DNA of 64,000 bases from Trema orientale (lineage: Eukaryota; Streptophyta; Magnoliopsida; Rosales; Cannabaceae): positions 128,124 through 192,123 of the forward strand of contig JXTC01000252.1 in assembly GCA_002914845.1 (NCBI GenBank). The letters run 5' to 3'. Under the pieces are notes generated by a model, which saw nothing but the letters and a program-made list of their open reading frames with translations, ran no database searches and had not been told where the DNA came from. This document shows positions 13,735 through 25,082 of this stretch, in pieces; position 1 is the stretch's first letter, and every line of letters begins with the position of its first letter. Position numbers and translations under genes: made by a program.

Positions 13735-14345
13735 CTCCTTCTACACTTATCTCCAAAAACCTAAAGCCTAATCAACAAATACATACATAATAAAATAAAA
13801 CCACAACCACAAAACTTAACCGCAAACGAATTGTAAAGGGTAAAACCTCCCTAGAAAAGAACATCACTTTCTAAAAAACTCCAAACCCAGATAGCAGAAG
13901 GTATAGAAAAGCAAGACCCAGATCTTAGAATCGGTTATTAGATCGGAAAAAGTAGGAGCAAAACCAAAATCACATCGAATAAACGAAGAATTATAGGGTT
14001 TATGATCACAAAACACGTGAACCCAAAAAATAGTGCACCAATCAGAGGTACTTGCGTTCCAAGAAAACGATGGGACGTAATCAGAAACAGTAAAGAGAAA
14101 AAAAAATGAGAAAACGAAACTGATTGAATAGAAACGAAACGAAACGAAAATTCAGATTTTTCTAAAAATTAATAGTACCTGTTCCGGTGGAGGAGTGGCC
14201 GGAATTGAATTGAAGCTCATCCCCTACGACCAACGATTAGAAACCCTTCTGATAAACATTAAGAAGAAGACGAAGAAGAAAAAGCTCTCTCTGTTTCGAA
14301 AAATCCTCGCCCGTTGAAACAATGAGAGAGAGAGAGAGAAGTAAA
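13735..14345 (-). promoter_or_regulatory. 5' leader and likely leader intron of the MYB3R gene
   Basis: Upstream of the start codon lies an acceptor-like sequence and, at about 14179-14340, a CT/GA-rich leader exon ending in a run of GAGA (14322-14338 on the plus strand). A donor (GT on the minus strand, next to 14179) separates the leader exon from the coding exon, so a leader intron is likely. Confidence 0.45.
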
Positions 14346-14414
14346 AGAAGAAACAAAGAAATATTAATATATTAAATATTTTTTTATATATAACGAATAT
14401 ATGAGCACCGACGT

Positions 14415-14485
14415 CTCCGTTAATTACCGTTACCGAAGGGAATTTTGGTTTTCTGAGCTAAAGAAAACCCTATAAGTTAACGGCC
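14415..14485 (-). promoter_or_regulatory. AACGG (MSA-core) motifs upstream of MYB3R
   Basis: On the minus strand AACGG occurs at 14431-14427 and 14421-14417, ten bases apart. On the plus strand it occurs at 14479-14483. AACGG is the core of the mitosis-specific activator element bound by MYB3R proteins, so autoregulation is possible. The flanking bases fit the full consensus only partly. Confidence 0.3.
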
Positions 14486-15604
14486 GTCAAAAACGTTAGG
14501 GGGACAAAAGTTTGAACCTCAAACGGCACTCTTATTAGGTCCTCAGCTGAAGCCCACCCGCGTTAAACGTCGAACTTGTTTGGAACTCTCCATCAGAGGC
14601 AGCCTTCCCGGGCTTTTCTACGCCGTTGGATTGACAATAGACGCTCGAGATTTAATCTACCATTTTTTTTTTGGGGGCGTGGAGAGAGATAGCTATGTCT
14701 TAACTAATTGAAGGGCGGTTTAGAACATTAATGTTAGCTGGAACATCGATCATGTCTCATCGACGGCTAGGATTGAATTTTGTCTTTATCTTTTCTTTTT
14801 TCTTTCTGTTCCCCATTCAATCTATACCGTTTGTTGGTTAGAAAAAAAGACTTAAGACTACAATTTTCATTGACCATATGCTTCTAAAATTACTCCTTTG
14901 TCCGCGCCCTTTTTTTTTTTTTTCAGTTTTCTTTTCTCTTTCAATATGAAAGCATTTTATTAAGGAACTGAACATTTATTTATCTTGATTTCTAATTGTC
15001 TATGTATTTGAAGTGCAATCAAAAAGGATTGTATGACGCCATATATCTAATATTCTTACGAAAAACACAATTTAAAAGTATATTTCCATGCATAAAAAAA
15101 CTCACTCAACTACCAAAACATACAATATTGTACCAACTTGTAACGTTAACTATAATCTGTATACTTTTCCTTTTGTTCTCTATTTATTTTCTTCTCTATT
15201 TCTTCTAAAAAAATTAGAGTTTATTGAGTTATTATTTTGATGCATAGAGTTATTAGTTAGAGTAACTTAATATAAAACACAATTGTATTTTATATTTTTC
15301 CCTCGATTATGAACAATGTCTCAATATGCCTACTAAATCTCTAAATTGTCACTATTAGGTATGAAAAGTTTTAACTGCTATCTTACTGATTTCAGTCCAA
15401 TATACTCATTTGGATATTTAGAAAACATTTTAAAATTATGACACTCATTTCCTACCTTTTTGCCTGACATAAATAATGATTTAGTGCTTTAGGAGGCAAA
15501 ATTGAAAGATTTAATAGTACAAGGGGCATTATAAGACATTCAACATAATTCAGAGGCAAACTTAAAAACTTTAATTATAAAGGTTTTGAAACTCTTAATT
15601 ATAA

Positions 15605-15757
15605 GGAGGCGGCTATAGTAGGGACGCCCCTATGTAAGGCCCCCTGTTTATACACCGTTTGATGGGAATCTGTAGGGAATCTGTTTATACACAGATTCTC
15701 ATCAAACGGTGTATAAACAGGGCCTTACGTAGGGACGCTCCTACTGTAGACGCGCCC
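15605..15757. mobile_element. Mutator-type MITE, copy 1 (153 bp, 9-bp TSD)
   Basis: The element is almost entirely a hairpin. Its two halves are inverted repeats of about 60 bases with few mismatches, both containing CGTTTGATG and TAGGGACG. It is flanked by the direct repeat TAATTATAA at 15596-15604 and 15758-15766. A 9-bp target-site duplication with long terminal inverted repeats is typical of Mutator-like elements. The right end reads CGCGCCC. It has no coding capacity. Confidence 0.82.
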
Positions 15758-16559
15758 TAATTATAAAGGTTCTGATTTTATTTTTAAGACATGATACGAG
15801 TTAAGATCTTAAATTAACGACGTGTTTTTAAAGAATTATGTTTAGATATAGGACTCTGTTATTAGTTATTTGTGTGCATTTATGTCATTCATATCAACTT
15901 ATTTTGTAAGATAAGAACTTGTTAATTAGTTATTAAATAATGGGTGGGAAGAGGGAAAAATAACGCTGGCTCCATATTCACATATTAATGTATTATATCT
16001 AAAGTTAACACATTAAAATCAACTTTTTGAGTTTACCAAATCCAAACAGGGCGTGAAAAATTTTTTACAATGATATAAAACTAACTTTAAGTTCAAAAGT
16101 AGCACCTTTAATTAGTAAAGATATGTTCAGTAATTAATCGAACGTAAAAAAGAAAATGTTTATTTCGCTACATATGATTTTGTTTTTTCTTTTTTAGTTC
16201 TTTTTTAAAGATCAAAATACATACATGAATATTATTTTTTCTTTTATTGAAACACGTAATATGTAGCTTCAAATTAGCCACTCGAATTTGCCAAGGTGTA
16301 AAGGTCGTTGTTGATGATGGCATAGTGATGACATCATAAGCTTGGAGCCCAAGCACCCTAAGAACTAAGAAATGACCTTTTGAGAAAACCTTTCAAGTTT
16401 CGGTGTACAATCCTTTGGGCTACGCGTTGTGAGTGTGATGCGAGAGTATTTTGTAATGTAAACTAAAGCAAATTATTAGACCACGTAAACTTAAAGACCA
16501 GCCTCACTCTTAGAAGTGCTTAATTACTTCTCTCTCGAACAACAACATGTCCTAAACTG

Positions 16560-16740
16560 AAAAGACGACAACATCGTACGAACGACAATACTATGGAAAA
16601 CGACAAGAGTCTAGATCGACAATACATAATAACTTGAGAGACGACAATGTCTCATATCTAAAGAATAATTGACAACTTTTCTTACAAACGACAACGTCCC
16701 CTACAGACAAGCGACAAACGAACGACAGCAAGGACAAGGG
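16560..16740. repeat. Dispersed ACGACAA motif cluster
   Basis: The heptamer ACGACAA or a one-base variant recurs roughly ten times in about 180 bases (for example near 16565, 16582, 16600, 16640 and 16688) at irregular spacing. It lies in transposon-derived DNA just upstream of the LTR-like sequence. No function is recognised. Confidence 0.45.
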
Positions 16741-17079
16741 CTAATATTAAAACTTTTTGCAATTCAGAGTGTATGAAAAAGTTGTTAGAAAAATGGGTTA
16801 AGGGTCAGATGGGTTAAGGAAATAATTTGGGCTTGGTTTGGGCTTGGAAGCCCAAGTGGATTATAAATCTAAATTTGTTATAAAAATCCATTTTCATGAA
16901 CCATTTTGAAGCTAAAAATTGAGTGAGACCCACATCTTGTTGATGAAAGGTCTTGGTGAATTCTTGTTCTCCTCCGCGAGTACATCGATTTCGTATATTC
17001 ACACGCTCAAAATGGTGCATGGATGAATGAGAAATTATTGCTCAAAAATGCACTATTAAAATGGAAAAATAAAAGGGAA

Positions 17080-18000
17080 ATGTTAGAGTCCCACATTGGT
17101 GGGAAATGCATGGTGCAAGTGGTTTATATAGAACCTTGTTTTGTGATGGTAGTAAGAATAACTATCATAGATGCTCTCTTAGGCGCGCGCAGGAGGGTGC
17201 AAATCTTTGAGCTTGGGCCTGAATTTGCATGGGCTCGTATATGCCCGCACATTCGAACACGAATGCCGAGCCAAAACTTTGACCACAGTGAGCCCAACTT
17301 TTTGTTGCAGCCCAGTACAATTTTTCTTTCTTTTTTGACCATTCTGCTACATGAAACTGCCCAGAAACGATTTGGATGCCAAGCCATTAAACTGTTAACA
17401 TTTTGTTTATGGCTGCCAAGAGTAACAGCCATGTTAATGGCCAAAACCATTTGTAACAACCTTGTTAAAGACTAAAAAAAACATTTTTGGTTTAATGGAA
17501 AAGGTTTCAGTTTGCTAACAAGTCCTCCCTTGGAGACTATAAAAGGAGAGCTTCCCCTCCTCATTCTACACACCAAAACCGAAGCTTCTCTATAGTTTTC
17601 TGCCTAGCTCTCTCTCTCAAATTTCTCTATTCTTCGAGTGTTCTTGAGTTCTTCAGCTTTTTTATGCTATAGTTTTTTAGAGAATTCAAAAATTTCGTAG
17701 CTAGATCTTTTAGAGTGTTGGAGTTCATCGCAATCCAGTTCGTAGAGTGGAGGTGTTGGTGCTTCACCTGCTGCTCTTCGTCGTTGTATCCTAGAAACTG
17801 ACGCCTGCTAAAAAGTCCCCAAGCATTCCAGTGGAGAGAGCGAATCAGTTTTAAGGACACTGTGATCTACACAGGCCTCGACGGTAACCAGTGATTCCGA
17901 ACTGCTACTGAATTTTGTTTGGTACAAACTTTTCCTAACTTTATATTTGTCTAAAAAGGTTATTATAAAGTTTGTTTATTTGTAAACTTATATATTGCAT
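17080..18000 (+). mobile_element. Probable solo LTR or LTR remnant (Ty1/copia-like)
   Basis: The sequence starts TGTTAGAGTCCCACATTGG, a common start of plant LTRs. It carries a TATA box (TATAAAAGG near 17538) followed by a CT-rich leader starting around 17553, as in an LTR U3-R-U5 layout. No primer-binding site or polyprotein follows, so this would be a solo LTR or a truncated copy. The right boundary is uncertain and I could not find a convincing 5-bp target duplication. Confidence 0.4.
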
Positions 18001-18029
18001 GTTAATTAATTCCTACAATAATAAAATAA

Positions 18030-18201
18030 GGGAATGGCTACGCTAGGGGCGTCCTTACGTAGGGTCATGCCTTAATTATCGTTGGATGGGAATCTGTGGG
18101 GAATAACGGGAATCTGTGGAGAATCTATTTATATACAGATTCCCATCCAACGGTGAATAGACAGGACCCTACGTAGGGGCGCCCCTACTGTAGACGCGCC
18201 C
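18030..18201. mobile_element. Mutator-type MITE, copy 2 (172 bp, 9-bp TSD)
   Basis: This is a second copy of the element at 15605-15757, sharing the ends (CTACTGTAGACGCGCCC on the right) and the inner arms containing GATGGGAATCTG. The flanking direct repeat is ATAAAATAA at 18021-18029 and 18202-18210. The centre is longer than in copy 1, with the GGGAATCTGTGG segment repeated. Confidence 0.82.
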
Positions 18202-18945
18202 ATAAAATAATAACAAAAATGAAGCTGATCTTAATTCTTGGGTATCACTGTATCATGTAATCATTCCCCACCCACCCGCATTGGCTTTTTTTCTCCTCTA
18301 CGAGTTCCAATCATTTTTTACGCTTGAGATAATTTACCTTTAGTTTGAAGAACTCCAGAGTTGGTTTTGATGGGAAAAAAGAAAATTTAAATGGACAAAT
18401 TACTTACGTACTCTAATGAGGCAATAATCTCCCTTTATAAACATATGAATGAATTGACAATAATCTCTACCATCCAAACTCAAAAAACTCCAGGAAAAAA
18501 GCAGTTTAAGCATACATATCAAGAACGAGAAGAGTCATCGTATACGTTAGAAACTCTAAACCTTATAAGCAGGAAAATTCCTATTCCAACGGTCACCAAA
18601 ACTAGATTAAAAACTACCACATAAGCAGCAGCTATTATAGTGGAGTTACCTAATGAGCTAGTTCAACGAAGCAAAGCGATGTGACATGATTTTATTGCTT
18701 ATTTCCCCGGCGAAACGAATGGCCTTATCTCAGACTAATCGGAAACATAACATATTATTTAACTAAAACTAATAATTACGATTCATCTAATTGCAAAATT
18801 TCAGAGAAGTACCAAGCAAAGAAAGTAGCAACTAGTCCTTTCATCATAAAAGAATTAGGACCTACTAATGAACCACATGTGGATGTGGTAGCTACAACAA
18901 CTACAAGTAGTTGTCCAAACCAAAAGAAATTACCCAGAAATATCT

Positions 18946-19642
18946 TCAGTCTGATGTTGCAGCTCCCTGGTTAAGCTCGGCGAATCTCATGCCAACACGC
19001 ATGGAGTGCTTGAGGAACTTCTCGGCGCACCTGCGGACACATGTCTCTTCTTGCTTGGTGAGTGATTTGCGCTGGAAGGTATCTATGCAGTCAGTAAAAC
19101 ACCTCTCCACTAAGGAATTGTACATCCTCAAACTGCACCAGCATTTTGGTTTTGATTGATAGACCAAACAATTGGGGAAAAAAAAGAAAAAAACACATCA
19201 TAAGAACATTTGTAATGAATAAAAGATTATGAAATCAGCTCTTACAAACTAAAACAGTTGACAACCTTATAAAATCATTCCTGCAGTGCCCATGTATATG
19301 TTATTCTCAACTCGATATGTTTTCGATTTCGACAGTTTCAATTTCCGGGTAATCGTAAATTTGGAATATTTTTACCAAATCAAACCTACCAATATATATA
19401 TATGTATCATAATCAAATTGAGCAAACCAGTTTCATAAACACAATTAAACTAGGCTCTTTTGAACAAAAAATAACAAGATTTATTATTATAGGGCTCAAA
19501 ACAAAATTTAAAAAAAAAAAAAAAGAAAAAAGAGAAAGAAGAGTTACCTGTCTCGAATCTGAAGCTGATCAATCATGGTGGACATTCTCAACTTATCTTC
19601 TTCAGGAAGAGAATCCAAGTCCGCGAGCATGGTCTTGTCCAT
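18946..19642 (-). CDS. TIM9: Mitochondrial import chaperone TIM9
   Basis: Small TIM proteins ferry hydrophobic precursors across the mitochondrial intermembrane space as a TIM9-TIM10 hexamer. Two exons, 19642-19548 and 19132-18946, join at AG|T to give 93 residues, the usual TIM9 length. The twin CX3C motifs are visible as CFTDC and CVRRC with 15 residues between them. They are surrounded by [22 protein letters not shown] and [17 protein letters not shown], which are characteristic of plant TIM9. The N-terminus [17 protein letters not shown] precedes the first helix. The start is the only ATG in the first exon that gives this N-terminus. The gene is complete and looks intact. Confidence 0.95.
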
Positions 19643-19718
19643 TTTCGCTGCAAACTTCTCAACGAGTAAGAACAGAGCCACCAAAATTAACCAGAGGTTC
19701 TACTCCGTCTCCTTCCTT

Positions 19719-19848
19719 AAACCCTAGGTAACACCACCTTTGGTCCCTTGCCTGCCAATGGGAATGTGTATTGTGTCCTCTTAACTTTTATTTTTTCAAT
19801 TAGATTTTTGACCCTTCTTTTGGTTCTTTTCTCGGGCGGCCCAGCCCA
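19719..19848 (-). promoter_or_regulatory. TIM9 promoter: telo box and site II motifs
   Basis: Upstream of TIM9 lie AAACCCTA at 19719-19726 (telo box) and overlapping GGCCCA/AGCCCA at 19838-19848, which read TGGGCT and TGGGCC on the gene strand (site II). This combination is known from plant promoters of ribosomal-protein and mitochondrial-protein genes active in dividing cells. Confidence 0.5.
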
Positions 19849-19849
19849 C

Positions 19850-21100
19850 TTATGAACCAATGACTAATGAGAGAGATGATGAAGACATAATAAATCCCAA
19901 ACGGGCTCAATCCTAGTACTAAAGTTTTAGCTAGATAATTGTAAGTAGTACGAGTATTGCTTTCATTAAGTTAAGAATTACTTTTATTCAACTTGGTTTC
20001 AGTTTGAGAATAAGGACTTGTCGTTTTCTTAAATGTCATTTGCATTGTCCCAGGAAACGACATGTTCTATTTCCTTATGTGATAAATGGCATGTCGTTTA
20101 CATGTTTGCTTGGTATTAAACGACGACGCTGGACTTTTCTTCTTCTTCATAGACTACCTCAGCCTGAGTGGAGGACATTTGGCAAGTTTTTGTTTTTGGT
20201 CAGTAGATTACTAAATTCTAAAAGTTATTACGTAACTACCAATTTAAGCAGAATTTGAGAAGTATGGTAATATTTGCTTTTCAAAACTGATTATGCTTCC
20301 ATAATACAAATTGCAAAACACATAATTTATACTTTACCAAATACTCATACGTTACTTTTAAACATCACATCAGTTTTATAGATAAAATTCACCAAATGTC
20401 TAGACTTTTTCTCCTACAGTGCTACAACACAATAATACTAAATTGGCCCCAAAGCTACTCAAGATTGTATATTTTTCTAAAAAAAAAAAAAAGAATGTGT
20501 GTGTATCAATTTGTAGGACTCGAATTTTTTTTTCTTTTTTATTTGAGGGGTACAATTCAAATTTAGACCCTCCACATTCAAAGAAAGTGTAGTTATCATT
20601 AAGCTGGGACTAATTTAGGACTTGAAATATTGAATCTACTATCCTTAGTTTTTTGTTTCTCTCTTCTTTTACTTTTGATTTTCTTTTTTGTTTTTTTTTA
20701 ATCTCTCACAAATTAGAGGTTTTGAGTTATTGTTCCTACACCCCAATTAATTTTATTTATGTGATAAAGAATTATCAAAATTCTTTGAATTCATAACATA
20801 ACATATGTTCCATGACTGAGAAAAACTTAATCTAAGCATACAAGATTTATTTTAATTTTCAGTGACTTGCAATACAAATTAAGACTGAAACAATAAGTGG
20901 TTCATTAAACCTTTAAAGTTTGAATGAGTGTGTTGAAAAAATATATATATATATATATATTAGCGTGAATGAGATAGCCAAGCAATAGTTATCTAAGAAT
21001 CTTATTATTTAATGTTATTTATCCGTGTGTGTTTTGTTAATGGAGTAACAGTTCTCAATTTCAAACTGAAAACAAAAGATGGGGGGGGCCCATTCAGTTT
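19850..21100. other. Intergenic, TIM9 to kinesin
   Basis: AT-rich intergenic DNA without a recognisable gene. It contains homopolymer tracts near 20478-20492 and 20525-20540 and a TA microsatellite at about 20940-20960. The open frame at 20004-20258 has no family resemblance. Confidence 0.5.
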
Positions 21101-21104
21101 GTGT

Positions 21105-21142
21105 AACGGTCACATACCTCAACGGTCAATTTAGTATAAAAT
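21105..21142 (+). promoter_or_regulatory. Kinesin promoter: two MSA-like motifs and TATA box
   Basis: AACGGTCA occurs at 21105-21112 and again at 21121-21128, followed by TATAAAAT at about 21135-21142, roughly 185 bases before the start codon. AACGG with a following pyrimidine pair and A matches the core and 3' half of the MSA element that drives G2/M transcription through MYB3R proteins. Confidence 0.55.
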
Positions 21143-21321
21143 GTGTCTGTTGAGAAAACCTAAGAATTTGTGTATTCTGGTTCTGGTTCTTCATTCATTT
21201 CATTCATTCATCCTCCTAATAATAATCCCCGCTCGCTAACATTCTTTTGTTTTGTTGTTTTCTTCTTCCCAAACATTTTATTTTTCTGTATACTCAAATT
21301 CGATTTGGGAATTGTAATGCC

Positions 21322-24300
21322 ATGGAGAATTCATCAGTGAGCACAAATGCAAATGCAAATGCAAATGCACATTCAGATTCAGTATCATTATCATCGAAAA
21401 CCAAAGTGAGGGTTATAGTAAGAGTGCGTCCCTTTCTTCCAAACGACACCCCGCAGCAACAAACGCCCTGTGTTTCTCTTCTTCACCAACTCTCCTCCGA
21501 CTCTGCTCAAGAAGTCGCTGTTTATATCAGAGATCAACAAACAAGGTAAACTTTTTTTTCACTTTTCACATGCTTTCTGGGTTCTTTTCTTCCTTTCTTT
21601 CTTTCTTTAAAAAAATAAATTTTATTTTTTCCGCTTTGTTTCTAGGCGGAACGAGTGCTACCGATTGGACTCGTTTTTTGGGGAAGAGGACAACAATGTG
21701 AGTCGGATCTTTTACAGAGAAGTGAGCCCTTTGATTCCAGGCCTATTTCAGGGCTGCAATGCAACTGTGTTCGCTTATGGCGCTACTGGCAGTGGCAAGA
21801 CCTACACTATGCAGGTAGGTTATCAATTTCTTCACTCACCCATCCCCAAAATATTAGATCTCTCTCTACATTCATCAATTATCTTTTATTTAATCTTTCT
21901 TTCTTAATATTTGGGCAATTGGGTTACCCACTCATAACCTTTACACATTTTAATTTTGTGTGGCTCAGGAGTGAAAAACTTTGGAGTAACTGTTCATTTT
22001 CTTTTAGATGTTCTCAGCTTATAATTCTTGTTGCAGGGCTCCGATGAGCAACCGGGTCTTATGCCGCTGGCCATGTCCACAATCTTGTCAATGTGCCAGA
22101 AAACAGGAACCAAAGCCGAGATTTCATATTATGAAGTCTATTTAGACAGGTGCTATGATCTCTTGGAGCTTAAAGCCAAGGAAATTGCGGTGTGGGATGA
22201 CAAAAACGGACAGGTTCATCTCGGCGGACTGTCTCGGGTCTCCGTTAACTCTATACCACAATTTCATGATGTTTACTCTAGTGGAGTTCAGCGGCGGAAA
22301 GTCGCTCACACAGCTCTCAATGATGTCTCTAGTAGGAGCCATGGCGTGCTCGTCATCTCAGTGTCTTCTCCTTCTGTAGATGGTTCTGGAGATGTTCTCC
22401 TAGGAAAGTTGAACCTCATAGATTTAGCAGGTAACTTAGCTCAAGTGACTAAGAAAGTCTGGGTCTTTCTTTTTTCTTTTGGTTTCGTATCTTATTTTAT
22501 TTTCTCTACTTATTTAGGTAATGAAGATAATAGGAGAACTTGCAATGAGGGAATTCGCTTCCAAGAGAGTGCCAAGATCAACCAGTCTTTGTTTGCATTG
22601 TCAAATGTGATTTTTGCGCTAAACAACAACAAAGCCAGGGTGCCTTACCGAGATAGCAAACTTACTCGAATATTGCAGGATTCTCTTGGAGGAAACAGTC
22701 GAGCTTTAATGGTAGCTTGCCTGGTAAGTGATTGAAAAAAGCTACTTTTCCTTTTCAGCTTGGTTTCAGAACTCTAATATTGTGATCTCTTTTGGTTTGA
22801 AATAGAATCCGGGAGAGTACCAGCAATCTGTTCATACCGTGAGCTTGGCTGCTCGGTCAAGAAATATTTCCAACTTTGTTCCATCAGCTCATAAGCAAGA
22901 GACCCCAAAGCTTAAGGTCAACATGGAAGAGAAACTGCGTGCTTGGCTGGAATCGAAAGGGAAGACGAAGAGTGCCCAAAAGTATGGATCTCTTAATTCT
23001 CCTTTTATGGGGAAAAATTCCGCTTCTGTTAAGAAACCCAGTTTCTTAAATAGCTCTGTGAAAGCCAAAGTGGCCGCCAATCAGGGTGCTTACAATGAAA
23101 AAGAAAGGTATTACAAACTAATAGAACTTGTTATATTGCAAGTTGATCTTATCAATCATTGCTGCTAATTTGGTAATGTTCATGCAGGACTGCCTCTCTG
23201 CCTTTCAGGAATCTGTTTGATTATGAAGATCTACAGGTAAGTATTGGATTTTCACCCAGTCTATTCTGAAGTCAGGTGCTTTTTACTCATCAAGTATATT
23301 TCGAGGCTGAATCGTCTTAACATTTTTTTTGATATTATGAAGGAATATTGGTCAAAAACTTTGCAAGAAGGAAGTTTGAGAGACGATTTAATACCTATTC
23401 CGGGAGTTGAGAAAGAGGAGAGAAAGGAGGATGCTGATGGGATTGCAATGGAGTCAAGTAATACAGATTCACCAGGTATTTTGACAGTTTGTTCACATGT
23501 AAATATCTGTATATTTGCACTATATTTTAGACAATTAGGAACAATCAAACAAATGCAAGTACTATATGTACTATATATTAGACAAAGTAGGCACAATCAA
23601 ATAAATGCTAGTACTCCTGTGCAAATGCAAGTAGCCACAATCATTTAACATGTATACATAAGAACTATATGTTTCAGCCACATTCACCAGGTATTTTGAT
23701 AATTTTGATCATATATTTGCTGCCTTTGAAAACATGAGTAGAATCAATTCAGTTTTCTTTTGAGAATTTTAGTTGATTGATTAGTGATTATACAGTATAT
23801 GAAACGTTTAATCCATTTGTGCAGTTGAGTCGTCAGATCAGAATAAGAGCCCTGCAAAGGTTGTTGCATCATCACCTATAAGTGAGAAGAAAAACACATT
23901 AACGAGTCCATTAAGAAAAGTTCTTTCTCCCATCAACACCAATATAAATCAAAACCGTGCTGAGGAATTCTCATTCACAGATCAACCATGTCACCTCCTT
24001 TTTGAGCCAAGTACTCCAAAAACACCTTCTATTTTAACCTGTGCAAATATCAGATCGCAAAATATAGTAACTCCGCTTGATAAGCTGAACGCTCGAGGTT
24101 CTAATTTGAAGGTCAGTGCTGAAAATGTCTCAAATCCATAGGTCCCTTTAAGCAATACCATACCTAAAAGCTATTACCTCACACGTAATTTCAATGTGCA
24201 GAACTACCTTGCTCAAGAGTATGTCGATTTCTTGAATACAGCCAGCAGGTATATATGCTCTGTCATTTTTAATCATACTTCATTTCTATTGTATGCGTCA

Positions 24301-25082
24301 TATAATTAATAGTCTTTTTATACACTATGAATTTAGTAATTAATTGGCTTTTTTAATAATTTTCAGGGAGGAGCTGCTGGAGTTAAAGGTATATTGCCTA
24401 GGACATAACCATAATCAGAGCTTTTAGATAGATCGGGCTATCCATTTGTCCCACCACCATTTTGGAAATGCATCTTAAACATTTTCTAAAGAGTATTACT
24501 TGCAACATTGTATTTGTACTTAATGTAGTACTGTTTGACATATCACAATTTACTTGGACACATGACTGGTCCTTTCCCTCTTGTTTCCCATTTTCTTTCG
24601 ATTTGTGACTTAACTAATGTTTGTATTCAGGGGATTGGTGTGAAAATTGCCGAGTACATACTAGAGCTGAGAGAGACAAGTCCAGTAAAATCGGTAAGTA
24701 AAGTTTGGAGAAGATATAATTGAGTTTCAGTTTTCACATTTTAGTGCTAATATTGACGCAGTCTTTATAATTTGGCCTGTTTCAGCTGAGTGATTTGGCG
24801 AAGATAGGCCTTTCATCTAAGCAGGTAAAATCCAATCCTTACGTTTTCTGATAGAGAGAGGGAGAGCGAGTAGAAATTTTGTCTAATCGAGTGCTCCTCA
24901 GTACATGTTTTTCATCAATTTGCAGATACTATTAAAGAAAAATGTCAAGTGACTAACTAGTGTGTTTTTTATACATTCTTATAACCTTTTGGCAGATAAA
25001 CAACTTATTTAGTAGAGCGGCTAGAGGGATATTTGACAGAGAAAATACAACTTCTAGTTGTTCAGAGGCAGAGGTCAATTAG
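21322..25082 (+). CDS. KIN10: Kinesin-10 family motor (KIF22/Kid-like) with C-terminal HhH
   Basis: This is a microtubule motor of the kinesin-10 family, related to the animal chromokinesin Kid/KIF22. Thirteen exons join in frame to 673 residues: 21322-21545, 21646-21814, 22037-22430, 22518-22723, 22806-23107, 23188-23236, 23343-23475, 23825-24111, 24202-24248, 24367-24388, 24631-24693, 24786-24824 and 24996-25082. The motor domain starts at [11 protein letters not shown] (about residue 29). The P-loop GATGSGKT is at 120-127, NDVSSRSH (switch I) at 226-233 and DLAGNE (switch II) at 260-265. A basic Ser-rich linker follows. Residues about 597-660 ([31 protein letters not shown]) form a helix-hairpin-helix like that of Kid, suggesting DNA or chromosome-arm binding. 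A short AATGCA repeat encodes NANANANA near the N-terminus. In Arabidopsis the closest match in position would be the kinesin at At5g02370 (from memory). Confidence 0.93.

Larger units (their letters stand above)
14486..18945. other. Gene-free region between MYB3R and TIM9, transposon-derived
   Basis: No protein gene was recognised. The stretch contains two MITE copies (15605-15757, 18030-18201), a probable LTR (about 17080-18000), an ACGACAA-motif cluster (16560-16740) and AT-rich filler. The open frames near 17023-17475 fall inside the LTR-like sequence and have no recognisable domain. Confidence 0.5.

Noticed and set aside
17023..17475. 150-codon ORF in the LTR-like region
   Set aside because: It crosses the putative LTR start and shows no Gag or Pol motif. 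An opposite-strand ORF of similar length covers the same bases, so chance is likely.
22155..22379. Alternative-frame ORFs within kinesin exon 3
   Set aside because: Shadows of the motor-domain frame, which alone carries the kinesin motifs.
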